Shown here: piece after piece, positions 35,607-43,829 of the stretch | Layout of the letters: each line of letters opens with the position of its first letter | Position numbering within the stretch: position 1 is the first letter of the stretch | Assembly (NCBI RefSeq): GCF_001305575.3 | Contig: NZ_CP012373.2 | Span: forward strand, 434,001-498,000 | Source of the DNA: Beggiatoa leptomitoformis | GTDB taxonomy: Bacteria; Pseudomonadota; Gammaproteobacteria; Beggiatoales; Beggiatoaceae | DNA length: 64,000 nt | Reading direction: 5' to 3' | Translations under genes and position numbers: made by a program | Notes under the pieces: model-generated | The model's input: only the letters and a program-made list of their open reading frames with translations | Told to the model about the DNA's origin: nothing | Databases searched by the model: none

Positions 35607-35810
35607 TCAATGCAATAAATCATCATCATTCAGCAAGCTACCAGCCATAAATTCCATTTTGCTCGTTACCAAGCTCTGCTTGCCGAGTACAAGCGGACTC
35701 AAGCGTGGGGCGTTCAAGTACCCGCCAAGCGGAGCTTGGCGAATAGGCATTACCAAGTGAAACTTGGTAACGAGCAATACTTTTTTACGGAAATCTGTTG
35801 AATAGGTCAT
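35607..35810 (-). pseudogene. IS630-type transposase N-terminal fragment interrupted by a palindromic repeat
   Basis: The frame from 35810 begins MTYSTDFRKKVL, the characteristic first residues of IS630/IS630-like transposases (HTH part). After about 12 residues the sequence changes to the palindromic element at 35661-35775, and the rest of the transposase is missing. It is a scar, not a functional gene. Confidence 0.65.
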
Positions 35811-35859
35811 TTCTTATTCTCTTTTTAAAATACGGTTACTATACCAGCCATAAATTCCA
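35639..35859. repeat. Palindromic element (35661-35775) within 18-bp direct repeats
   Basis: TACCAGCCATAAATTCCA occurs at 35639-35656 and again at 35842-35859 in the same orientation. Between them a 115-bp element begins GCTCGTTACCAAG (35661-35673) and ends with its reverse complement CTTGGTAACGAGC (35763-35775); an inner palindrome GCCAAGCGGAGCTTGGC lies at 35724-35740. The design (short terminal inverted repeats, no gene) fits a MITE- or REP-like element. Confidence 0.75.
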
Positions 35860-35892
35860 CTTAACAAATAATGATGTGCGGAGACAATCAAG

Positions 35893-36438
35893 ATGGGCTA
35901 TCGATTATCAAAAATTTACACCCGTACAGGTGATGCAGGCGAAACAGGCTTAGGCGATGGGACACGAATCGATAAAGACTCGCTATGGGTAGAAGCCTAC
36001 GGTACGGTGGACGAATTAAACAGCGTTATTGGTATGTTATTGGCGCACGAATTACCAATAAAAATTAATGACTGTTTAATCAATATTCAACATGACTTAT
36101 TTGATTTGGGCGGCGAATTATGTATGCCTAACTATCAAATTATCACCGCTGCCCATGTTACCCGTTTAGAAAATATTCTTGATGAATTTAATGCAGATTT
36201 ACCGCCACTAAAAAACTTTATCCTCCCGAGTGGCACGGCGGCGACTGCTACCTGTCATTTCGCCCGCACAGTTTGCCGACGCGCAGAAAGACGGGTTGTC
36301 AGTTTAATCCGTGAAGTAAAGATTAACCCCGAAGGTTTAAAATATCTAAATCGTTTATCCGATTTACTCTTTGTATTAGCTAGAGTTTTGTCAAGAATCA
36401 ATGGCGGAACAGAAGTATTGTGGCAACGAGAACGATAA
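35893..36438 (+). CDS. PduO-type ATP:cob(I)alamin adenosyltransferase
   Basis: The protein has 181 residues. The ATP-binding N-terminus IYTRTGDAGETGLGDGTRI and the motif VEAYGTVDELNSVIG, then CRRAERRVV and YLNRLSDLLFVLARV, are all diagnostic of the PduO/MmaB-type trimeric enzyme. It transfers the adenosyl group of ATP to cob(I)alamin or cobinamide to make the coenzyme form. It relates to cobT (40 kb) and the cobalt/nickel uptake genes (53-55 kb) in the same window, but is not in an operon with them. Confidence 0.95.
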   Translation: MGYRLSKIYTRTGDAGETGLGDGTRIDKDSLWVEAYGTVDELNSVIGMLLAHELPIKINDCLINIQHDLFDLGGELCMPNYQIITAAHVTRLENILDEFNADLPPLKNFILPSGTAATATCHFARTVCRRAERRVVSLIREVKINPEGLKYLNRLSDLLFVLARVLSRINGGTEVLWQRER

Positions 36439-36499
36439 CTAGCACAAAAAGAGTAGCCATAAAATAGCTTGTGCGAACTTAGAGAAACAGCCATGCAAA

Positions 36500-37480
36500 C
36501 TATTTCTTGTTTATTTGCGTGATTAAGAGGGCTAAATTTTCCTGCACCTTGCGTAAAATCGGATTATTTGGAATCGCTTGTTTTTCTAAAATTTGAATGG
36601 CCCGTTCATACAAAGGTTTTGCCTGAATATAATTTGCTTGCATCATGTACAACTTAGCTAAATTATTCAAACTCACCGCAACATCAGGATGTTCCGCGCC
36701 TAATAATTTTTCGCGCAAGGCTAATGCCCGTTGATAAAACAATTCAGCACGCGAATAGTCCGCTTGTTGAAAATGAATCAAGCCTAATAAATTTAAAACA
36801 TCGGCTAATTCAAGGCTCCCCTGCTGAGAATCACGCAACAATAAAATCTGTTCATACAATGTTTTTGCTGCGTTTAAATCATGAAAGCGTGTAAATTGCA
36901 ACTCGGCTAATGCCTCCAATAATGGCAGTAATGCACGAGTATCACCTTGTTTTATTTGTAATTGTATTGCGTGTTGATAAGCCGTGCGCGCTTCGGGGTA
37001 ACGTCCTTGCTGATAATACAGAACGGCTAAAGCACTTAATGTTGAAACCAATTCAACAGATTGCACACCATATCTTGCTTCTTGTGCGGATAATAAACGG
37101 CTATAAAAGGGTTCTGCGGCAGAAAAATCATCTTGTGCCTGATACGCCGCGCCTAAATTGTGCAGAATAGACAAACAATTATCCGTATCAGAAATCGTTG
37201 TTTCACACAAAGTTAAGCCTTGTTTTAATAAAGGTGTTGCTTGCGTATATTGCCCTTGTTGATAGGCTAAAACGGCAAGTTGCAACAACACCTCAATTTG
37301 TTGTGCTTGGCTATCAGCTTGTTGAGCATAAAGATTCAGTGCTTGTTGATAATAGGTTTCTGCCCTCGTGTAGGCTTGTTGGTTAACGGCTTGACGTGCT
37401 AAGGCGGTTAATTCCTCGCCAGTGTTTGCTAACACAAAACAAGGAACTAACCATAAACTAAAGATTTTTAAGCCTTTCAA
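36500..37480 (-). CDS. Exported tetratricopeptide-repeat protein
   Basis: The protein has 326 residues. The start is TTG at 37480, supported by GAGG about 9 bases upstream. A signal peptide (LKIFSLWLVPCFVLANT) is followed by about six TPR or kinesin-light-chain-like repeats (pattern A..yYQ.AL.l......D....L..LA..Y), for example RAELFYQRALALREKLLG followed by AEHPDVAVSLNNLAKLYM. TPRs mediate protein contacts; the partner is unknown. It is followed on the same strand by nothing close; the adenosyltransferase gene is convergent. Confidence 0.85.
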   Translation of the reverse strand: MKGLKIFSLWLVPCFVLANTGEELTALARQAVNQQAYTRAETYYQQALNLYAQQADSQAQQIEVLLQLAVLAYQQGQYTQATPLLKQGLTLCETTISDTDNCLSILHNLGAAYQAQDDFSAAEPFYSRLLSAQEARYGVQSVELVSTLSALAVLYYQQGRYPEARTAYQHAIQLQIKQGDTRALLPLLEALAELQFTRFHDLNAAKTLYEQILLLRDSQQGSLELADVLNLLGLIHFQQADYSRAELFYQRALALREKLLGAEHPDVAVSLNNLAKLYMMQANYIQAKPLYERAIQILEKQAIPNNPILRKVQENLALLITQINKK

Positions 37481-37544
37481 GATAATGCCTCAATGGAATA
37501 GTGAAATAATCCTTTTTACCATTAAGGCAGTTATTGCAAAAATA

Positions 37545-39041
37545 TCAAGTTTGTTGCAACTTTACCGTAATAAAGCGTTGGTCACCTTGTCGGTCAATCA
37601 ATAACAGCAACGATTGACGTTTGGCTTGTATGGCTTCACCAATTCTTTCAATAACTTCCGCAGGAGCGGAAACTTTCATTTGTCCTACCATTACAATGAC
37701 ATCACCCGCCTGTAAACCCACATCAGCGGCAGGACTGTTATTCGCAACATCAACAATTAAAACTCCCTGCGTAGTTTCTGCAACTTCATGTTGTTTACGC
37801 ATTTTTTCTGTCAAACTGGTCAGTTTTAAGCCTAACTCATTATGCGTGACTGTTCCAGATTTATCTAATTTAAACGCATTACCCGCTACTTGGGTATCTG
37901 TTGGCATATTACTTAATGTCACCGCAACAGTTTGCGATTTATTCCCGCGCCAAATGGTGAGCTTTACAACTTCACCTGCTTTACCACTGGCAATAAAACG
38001 GGGTAGTTCTTTAAATTGATTGATAATTTTATCATCAACAGCGGTAACAACATCACCAACTTGTACACCTGCTTTGCGTGCGGGACTTTCAGGTAATAAA
38101 TCGGCTACTAACGCGCCTTTTGTATCACTTAAACCTAAACTTTCAGCAATTTCATCCGTTAGTGGTTGGATTTGTACCCCAAGCCAGCCACGGCTGACAC
38201 TGCCTGTTTCGCGTAACTGTTGAATAATGGTACTCGCCGTATTCGCAGGAATGGCAAAACCTATTCCGACACTGCCCCCCGTTGGGGAATAAATAGCGGT
38301 ATTAATACCAACCACATCACCCTGATTATTAAATAAAGGGCCGCCTGAATTGCCACGGTTAATAGGAGCATCAAATTGCAAAAAGTCGTCATAAGGACCT
38401 GAATTAATATCACGCCCACGGGCAGACAAAATACCTGCGGTAAATGTATCGCCTAATCCGAAAGGATTTCCGACCGCAATCACCCAATCACCGACACGGG
38501 TTTTATTCGAATCGCCAAAACTCACATAAGGTAATGTTTTCTTTGCATCTATCTGCAATAAAGCAAGGTCAGTTTTTTCATCAAAACCGATAACGGTTGC
38601 TGTGTATTTACTTTCATCATGTAAAGTAACGGTGATTCCGTCCGCATCTTTAATCACATGATAGTTCGTCACAACTTTCCCATCGGGTGCGATAACAAAT
38701 CCAGACCCTAATCCCGTGACGGTTTTCTCTGGAGAGCGTCCTTGTGGATTTGTTGATTGTTCTTCTTGAAACCGCCGAAAAAACTCTTCAAAGGGTGAAC
38801 CTTTAGGAAACTCAGGTATTTCTGTACTAAACCGTGAGGTAGCCAGTTTGCTTTCAACCGCAATGCTGACAACGGCAGGTTGCACTTTTTCTACTAAATC
38901 CGCAAAACTTGCGGGCATGGTTTGCAAATTACTTAAATTCTGTGTATCCGCCAATGTCGTCGTCGCATAAGGAACGGTACTGCCTAATGCGGCAACGATA
39001 AATAATGCCAGTGTATTGCGGCGTAAGGATGAGTAACGCAT
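37545..39041 (-). CDS. Do-family periplasmic serine protease (DegP/DegQ/MucD type)
   Basis: The protein has 498 residues. A signal peptide ends near TTLA (~31). The trypsin-like domain has His128 (TNYHVIKD), Asp158 (KTDLALLQI) and Ser232 (RGNSGGPLFN). Two PDZ domains follow (~275-365 and ~400-490; GDVVTAVDDKIINQ and GDVIVMVGQMKVS). It degrades or refolds misfolded envelope proteins. Length and the start FADLVEKVQPAVVSI fit MucD/DegQ-type enzymes; the exact subtype is not decided. GAGGAAAG precedes the ATG. Confidence 0.94.
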   Translation of the reverse strand: MRYSSLRRNTLALFIVAALGSTVPYATTTLADTQNLSNLQTMPASFADLVEKVQPAVVSIAVESKLATSRFSTEIPEFPKGSPFEEFFRRFQEEQSTNPQGRSPEKTVTGLGSGFVIAPDGKVVTNYHVIKDADGITVTLHDESKYTATVIGFDEKTDLALLQIDAKKTLPYVSFGDSNKTRVGDWVIAVGNPFGLGDTFTAGILSARGRDINSGPYDDFLQFDAPINRGNSGGPLFNNQGDVVGINTAIYSPTGGSVGIGFAIPANTASTIIQQLRETGSVSRGWLGVQIQPLTDEIAESLGLSDTKGALVADLLPESPARKAGVQVGDVVTAVDDKIINQFKELPRFIASGKAGEVVKLTIWRGNKSQTVAVTLSNMPTDTQVAGNAFKLDKSGTVTHNELGLKLTSLTEKMRKQHEVAETTQGVLIVDVANNSPAADVGLQAGDVIVMVGQMKVSAPAEVIERIGEAIQAKRQSLLLLIDRQGDQRFITVKLQQT

Positions 39042-39207
39042 ACTTTCCTCTCATTTAGGATAAAAAATCGGTATAACGCTTAAAATAAGCATTTTTGACA
39101 TCTATCATTCTATGAATGTGTACCTTACGAAAGGATTGCGAAGAAATTAAGGTTTATTAATCCACTAGAAAGCAAACCAATAATAATAAAGTGGTCAAGA
39201 TGAGAAA

Positions 39208-39232
39208 AATCCCCATTTTGGAAAAGGGGATT
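39208..39232. promoter_or_regulatory. Hairpin in the degP-like / GDT1 intergenic region
   Basis: AATCCCC (39208-39214) pairs with GGGGATT (39226-39232), and the inner TTTT/AAAA can extend the stem. It lies about 95 bases before the ATG of the GDT1-type gene. It does not match the yybP-ykoY manganese riboswitch seen before many homologues; role unknown. Confidence 0.35.
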
Positions 39233-39327
39233 AGAGGATTTAATTCATATCTTTTTATTTGTACTTCAGGTGTCATCCGTTAAAATGTCTCCCCTTTCTG
39301 TTTAATTTTTTGGATACTTTGCTACAA

Positions 39328-39912
39328 ATGGATATTTTAAATTGGCTGTCTATGGCGGGCGCGACTTTATTAATCGTTGGTCTGGCAGAAATTGGCGATA
39401 AAACACAAATTATGTGTATGTTATTAGCGGCAAAACATAAGCCTTTACCTGTTTTGTTTGGGGCAACCACCGCATTTATGGTATTAAATTTATTGGCGGT
39501 TCTTTTTGGAGCAGTTGTTACCCAATGGTTGCCTGAACAAGTCGTTGCATTGGTTGTTGCCGTTTTATTTACTTTTTTTGGGGTTAAGTCGTTACTGACC
39601 AAAGAAGAGGCTGAAGAGGATGAAACTTTAGGGGAAAAAGGGCAACATAATGTATTTATTACCTCGTTTTTATTGATTTTTGTTGCGGAATTAGGTGATA
39701 AAACTCAGTTAGCTGTTACAGGTATTAGTACAACAGCAACGCCTGTTGCTGTATGGGTTGGTGCAACCATTGCCTTGTTTTTAACTTCTGCATTGGGCGT
39801 TTGGGCGGGACAAACCTTGTTGCAACGCATTCCTTTGGTGTTATTACATCGTGTCAGTGGTGTATTTTTTCTTATTGTCGCTGTTTTCGCGCTTGTACAA
39901 GCCTTTACTTAA
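39328..39912 (+). CDS. GDT1/TMEM165 (UPF0016) family cation transporter
   Basis: The protein has 194 residues from the ATG at 39328; the upstream TTG at 39259 would add an unlikely 23 residues. Both signature motifs are present: EIGDKTQ (21-27) and ELGDKTQ (~130), each in a membrane helix, the arrangement typical of the duplicated GDT1 fold with six to seven helices. Homologues export Mn2+ (or exchange Ca2+ or Mn2+ for H+). The stop TAA lies in TTAA, shared with the stop of the convergent cobT. Confidence 0.92.
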   Translation: MDILNWLSMAGATLLIVGLAEIGDKTQIMCMLLAAKHKPLPVLFGATTAFMVLNLLAVLFGAVVTQWLPEQVVALVVAVLFTFFGVKSLLTKEEAEEDETLGEKGQHNVFITSFLLIFVAELGDKTQLAVTGISTTATPVAVWVGATIALFLTSALGVWAGQTLLQRIPLVLLHRVSGVFFLIVAVFALVQAFT

Positions 39913-40973
39913 ATAAGGTTACTAACCTTTGCTTCTGTAAAAGAAGCCATTTCATTTAAAAATAATACCGCAGATTGTAATAATGGATAGGCGATGGCCG
40001 CGCCTGAGCCTTCGCCTAGTCGCATATTTAGCTGTAATAATGGGTCAACATGTAAATATTCTAGTAGCAAACGATGCCCTTTTTCGTGGGAACAATGGCT
40101 AAAAATGCAGTAGTTTAGCAAAAATGGGTATTGTTTAATGGCGACCAATAACGCGACTGTTGCAATAAAGCCATCCACTAAAATAACCATGCCACAGGCT
40201 GCCGCCTGACAATACGCGCCAACTAGCATTGCTATTTCAAAACCACCGAAGGTTGCCAATATCTGCAACGGGTTATTGCTGACCATTTGTTGTGTTGCAA
40301 TGGCTTTTTGCAGTACGTTGTATTTACGCGCTAAGCCCGCATCATTTAAGCCTGTCCCACGACCAACACAATCAATTAAAGGGATATTGGTGAGTAAGTG
40401 CATTAATACGGATGCACTTGCCGTATTTGCAATGCCCATTTCGCCAAAACCTATCATATTGCATCTTTGGATATGTTGTTGGCGTACTATTGTTGCACCT
40501 TGTTCGATGGCTAGGTGACACTGTTGAAACGTCATAGCAGGTTCATATAAAAAGTTTTTTGTCCCATAGGCTATTTTTGCGTTGATGAGTTTAGAAGGCG
40601 TGTTAAATGTGTAATTAACGCCCGCATCCACTATCTGTAAATCAAGTTGATGTTGTTTTGCAAACACATTGATTGCCGCGCCCCCTGCCAAAAAATTTAG
40701 AACCATTTGATAGGTGACTGATTGTGGATAGGGGCTGACATTTTCCGCGCTAATGCCGTGGTCGCCTGCAAAAACAATTAAGGTTGGTTGATGTAATTGC
40801 GGCGTTAAGCTGTTCTGAATACAGCCTATTTGTAACGCAAGGGTTTCTAATTGTCCTAATGCACCACGTGGCTTAGTTTTTTCATCAATTTTATGGCGTA
40901 GTGTGTCAGTATTACTTTGATTAATCGGTGGAATAATAAAGCGAGGAAATGTAGCCATGTTACTATTGGTCAT
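39909..40973 (-). CDS. cobT: Nicotinate-nucleotide-dimethylbenzimidazole phosphoribosyltransferase CobT
   Basis: The protein has 354 residues. Typical blocks: KTKPRGALGQLETLA, FAGDHGISAENVSPYPQSVT, FGEMGIANTASASVL, CVGRGTGLNDAGLARK and the catalytic Glu in RLGEGSGAAIAYPLL. It makes alpha-ribazole phosphate, the lower-ligand precursor of cobalamin. Either ATG at 40973 or 40958 may be used; the first overlaps a small upstream frame. Usual neighbours (cobS, cobU, cobC) are absent. Confidence 0.95.
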   Translation of the reverse strand: MTNSNMATFPRFIIPPINQSNTDTLRHKIDEKTKPRGALGQLETLALQIGCIQNSLTPQLHQPTLIVFAGDHGISAENVSPYPQSVTYQMVLNFLAGGAAINVFAKQHQLDLQIVDAGVNYTFNTPSKLINAKIAYGTKNFLYEPAMTFQQCHLAIEQGATIVRQQHIQRCNMIGFGEMGIANTASASVLMHLLTNIPLIDCVGRGTGLNDAGLARKYNVLQKAIATQQMVSNNPLQILATFGGFEIAMLVGAYCQAAACGMVILVDGFIATVALLVAIKQYPFLLNYCIFSHCSHEKGHRLLLEYLHVDPLLQLNMRLGEGSGAAIAYPLLQSAVLFLNEMASFTEAKVSNLI

Positions 40974-41211
40974 TTATGAGGGTTCTTATTTGGTAAACTT
41001 CTTGCGAAATTGATAGCGGTGGCGTGTCTGCGTTGTGTTGATGCAAGCCTTTAAAATTAAAATGCGTTATGGTGCAAAAATAAGCACCTAACGCATTCAA
41101 CACCGTTGCAAATGTTTCTGAAAACATTGTGAGTCGTAATTCAGATACTTTACATTTTTGCAGAAAATCTTGTGTGTTACCTAAAAAAGCAAAAATAGCA
41201 TCGTTTTGCAA
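40963..41211 (-). CDS. Hypothetical 82-aa protein upstream of cobT
   Basis: The frame has a TTG start without a clear ribosome site and overlaps the first cobT ATG by 11 bases. The sequence has no recognised family. It has a mixed helix/strand look (CKVSELRLTMFSETFATVLN) and no signal or membrane segment. It may be a real small gene coupled to cobT or a chance frame. Confidence 0.35.
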   Translation of the reverse strand: MQNDAIFAFLGNTQDFLQKCKVSELRLTMFSETFATVLNALGAYFCTITHFNFKGLHQHNADTPPLSISQEVYQIRTLINDQ

Positions 41212-41246
41212 TTTTTATTTAAGTAACTTAGTAGATTAAATAACGT

Positions 41247-42194
41247 TTAATTCATCCGCATTAAAACCCGTAAATGGGCGGTTACGCTTCTTCCTAGCGA
41301 ATGTAATTCATAACCACCTTCTAGCGTTGAAACGACACGACCTTCACCGTATTTGTCCGCAATGTGCAATAACTCTTGCGTAACCCACGCATAATCCCGT
41401 TCTACTAGGCGTAAGCTCGACATATCATCATCATAGTGCGCGTCAAACCCAGCCGAAATAAAAATCATTTGTGGCATAAACTTGTGTAGCGCGGGTAACC
41501 AATGCTCAGAGACGGCTGCACGAAATTTTTCGCCATCACTGCCTGCGGCTAATGGTGCATTGATGATATTGGATGCCGTTTCTTCTGTGCCACAGTATGG
41601 ATAAAAGGGATGTTGAAAAGTTGAGCAAAATAAAATATTTGGATTATCTTTAACAATATCCTCTGTTCCATTGCCATGATGCACATCAAAATCCACAATA
41701 GCCACTCGTTGCAATCCATATTCTGCAATTGCGTGTGCAGCCCCTACCGCAACGTTGTCAAAAAAGCAAAAACCCATCGATTCACCACGCAGCGCATGAT
41801 GTCCCGGTGGACGCACACAACAAAATGCAGCTTTAGTTTTACCTGTCATCACTAAATCTGTCGCCATAATGGCTGCACCTGATGAACGTAAGGCTGCTTG
41901 TGGTGTTTTTGGGGTTATCAGCGTATCAGGGTCAAGATACGCATGAGGGGCTTCTGCATCCACATAGGCTTCTAATTTTGAATAGGATAAGACGCGCGAA
42001 ATATAGTTTTTATCATGAACACGGGCTAATTGTGCAACTGTAGCAAGTGGTGCTTCATAATGACGAAGAAAATCGAAAAGATGAGAGGCTTTTAATTGGT
42101 CTTCAATAGCTTCAATTCTGGCTGGACATTCCGGGTGTCCCTCCCCCATGTCATGCAATAAGCAATCGGGATGATAAATATAAGCGATTGTCAT
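41247..42194 (-). CDS. Histone deacetylase / acetylpolyamine amidohydrolase family protein
   Basis: The protein has 315 residues. The zinc hydrolase core is complete: RPPGHHALRGESMGFCFFDN, DFDVHHGNGTED (zinc ligands Asp and His), SAGFDAHYDD (third ligand Asp) and LEGGYELHSLG. Starts AYIYHPDCLLHDMGEGHPECP, as in class II-like bacterial HDAC proteins. The substrate is probably an acetylated polyamine, protein lysine or small amide; it cannot be told from sequence. The gene is single. Confidence 0.93.
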   Translation of the reverse strand: MTIAYIYHPDCLLHDMGEGHPECPARIEAIEDQLKASHLFDFLRHYEAPLATVAQLARVHDKNYISRVLSYSKLEAYVDAEAPHAYLDPDTLITPKTPQAALRSSGAAIMATDLVMTGKTKAAFCCVRPPGHHALRGESMGFCFFDNVAVGAAHAIAEYGLQRVAIVDFDVHHGNGTEDIVKDNPNILFCSTFQHPFYPYCGTEETASNIINAPLAAGSDGEKFRAAVSEHWLPALHKFMPQMIFISAGFDAHYDDDMSSLRLVERDYAWVTQELLHIADKYGEGRVVSTLEGGYELHSLGRSVTAHLRVLMRMN

Positions 42195-42323
42195 AGGGGT
42201 CTGACTCCTCCTGATTTAGTACATACTCGTTTTTGCTAAACGCGCTTATGCGCAATCATTGTTAAGAACTTTTTAGTATTATCAGTGTGTTCTTGTTTGT
42301 AATGCGGGTAGTATTGCATAACT

Positions 42324-42360
42324 ATTCTTAATCATTCACAAAGGCAAAATCATTAAGAAT
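42324..42360. promoter_or_regulatory. Inverted repeat in the region between moeA and the HDAC-like gene
   Basis: ATTCTTAAT (42324-42332) and ATTAAGAAT (42352-42360) are perfect inverted repeats 19 bases apart, about 130 bases upstream of the HDAC-like start and 112 past the moeA stop. It could be an operator or a weak moeA terminator. Confidence 0.3.
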
Positions 42361-42471
42361 CGTCCTATTTTATACCTTTCTGGATGAAATGCCTGCTCGT
42401 TTTATGTCAAACTAATAGAGAAAGAATTTGTAACTGGTGCATCATTTGCTAAAAAGCCAAATGATAGGGCG

Positions 42472-43740
42472 TTATAGCATCCCTTGAAAAGGTTGCACAG
42501 TTACCCACTCACCAATATCGATATTGCCTTGCTCAATTGATAATAAAATAAAGCAATTACCAATACTCATTGAACTTAAAATGCCAGAGCCTTGTTGTCC
42601 TGCCACACTAACTGTCCATTCACCTGTCGCATCTTTGGCTAATAGTCCGCGTGGAAATTCTGCCCGTCCCGGTTTTTTCTTATACGCTACTGAACATTTA
42701 GCTTGTAAACTCACATAAGATGTGGTGAGTCCACTCATCATGTAGTGGAGAGCGGGTTGCACAAGTTGGTAAAACGTGACCATTACCGCAACAGGATTAC
42801 CGGGTAAGCCGAAAAATGCCGCTTGTTGTAGCCGTCCAAAAGCAAACGGACGACCGGGCTTCATCGCAATTTTCCAAAAGTTAATCGCCCCCAAATCGGA
42901 TAACACTTCTTTTGTAAAATCAGCCTCGCCAACAGACACACCACCAGAAGTAATCACAACATCAGCCATTGCGGCGGCAGTGGTAAAAGCATGGGTTAGT
43001 GCTTGCTTATCATCTTTTACAACACCCATATCTAGTACATCAAGCTCTAAACGCTGCAACATGCCATAAAGGGTGTAACGATTGCTGTCATAAATCTGTC
43101 CTATTTCTAATGTCTCACCAATTGAGCGCAACTCATCCCCTGTGGAGAAAAAAGCAACCCGTAATCGGCGTTTTACGGTAATTTCAGCAATGCCTAAAGA
43201 AGCCAACAACCCAAGTTCGGGTGGTAACAAGCGTTTACCTTCCACTAATACGGGTTCGCCACAACGAATATCTTCTCCAACATGCCGAATATTTTGTCCT
43301 GCCTGTTCGCCTGCAAAAAACTGAATAAATTCGCCTTCACGTTGCACATGCTCTTGCATCAATACCGTATCCGTTCCCGTCGGTAAAATTGCCCCTGTCA
43401 TAATACGCACACATTGACCTTGTTCTACTTTGTGTATAAAAGGCTGTCCTGCCATCGCAGTACCTATTACTTGCAGGGTTTGCGTACCTGTTGCGGGTAA
43501 ATCTGCATGATGAAGAGCATAACCATCCATGGCTGAATTGGTGTAAGCGGGAATATTGACGGGTGAAATAATGGTTTCTGCGAGGATACGTCCTAATCCT
43601 GTCCGTAATGCGACTTTTTCAGTCTCTTTAACAGGCATGAGTTGCATTTGAATTTGTGCTAAGGCTTGCTCAATACTCAGCGAATCAGGTTCAAATATGT
43701 CGGTACAGTTGGGCGTGGGGACAAATTTTTCCATACTCAT
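42472..43740 (-). CDS. moeA: Molybdopterin molybdenumtransferase MoeA
   Basis: The protein has 422 residues. Typical segments: PAYTNSAMDGYALHHADL, RIMTGAILPTGTDTVLMQE, FSTGDELRSIGE, TSGGVSVGEADFTKEVL and FGLPGNPVAVMVTFYQLV. It inserts molybdate into adenylated molybdopterin to give Moco. Other moa/mob genes are not nearby. It has no close partner on its strand; a 277-base gap separates it from the HDAC-like gene. Confidence 0.96.
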   Translation of the reverse strand: MSMEKFVPTPNCTDIFEPDSLSIEQALAQIQMQLMPVKETEKVALRTGLGRILAETIISPVNIPAYTNSAMDGYALHHADLPATGTQTLQVIGTAMAGQPFIHKVEQGQCVRIMTGAILPTGTDTVLMQEHVQREGEFIQFFAGEQAGQNIRHVGEDIRCGEPVLVEGKRLLPPELGLLASLGIAEITVKRRLRVAFFSTGDELRSIGETLEIGQIYDSNRYTLYGMLQRLELDVLDMGVVKDDKQALTHAFTTAAAMADVVITSGGVSVGEADFTKEVLSDLGAINFWKIAMKPGRPFAFGRLQQAAFFGLPGNPVAVMVTFYQLVQPALHYMMSGLTTSYVSLQAKCSVAYKKKPGRAEFPRGLLAKDATGEWTVSVAGQQGSGILSSMSIGNCFILLSIEQGNIDIGEWVTVQPFQGML

Positions 43741-43829
43741 AGTGTAATACCTTTATTATTAATAATATTTTCTTACAAATATATCTATAATACTACTTAT
43801 AAAGATATTTATTCTAACCTGCTATATAT

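Noticed and set aside
35607-35810. 67-codon frame as a normal small gene
   Set aside because: Only the first dozen residues look like protein (IS630 transposase); the rest is the palindromic repeat.
39042-39327. Leader of the GDT1-type gene, considered as a yybP-ykoY manganese riboswitch
   Set aside because: The conserved GGGGAGUA-type and CACCG blocks of that aptamer were not found; only a simple hairpin is present.
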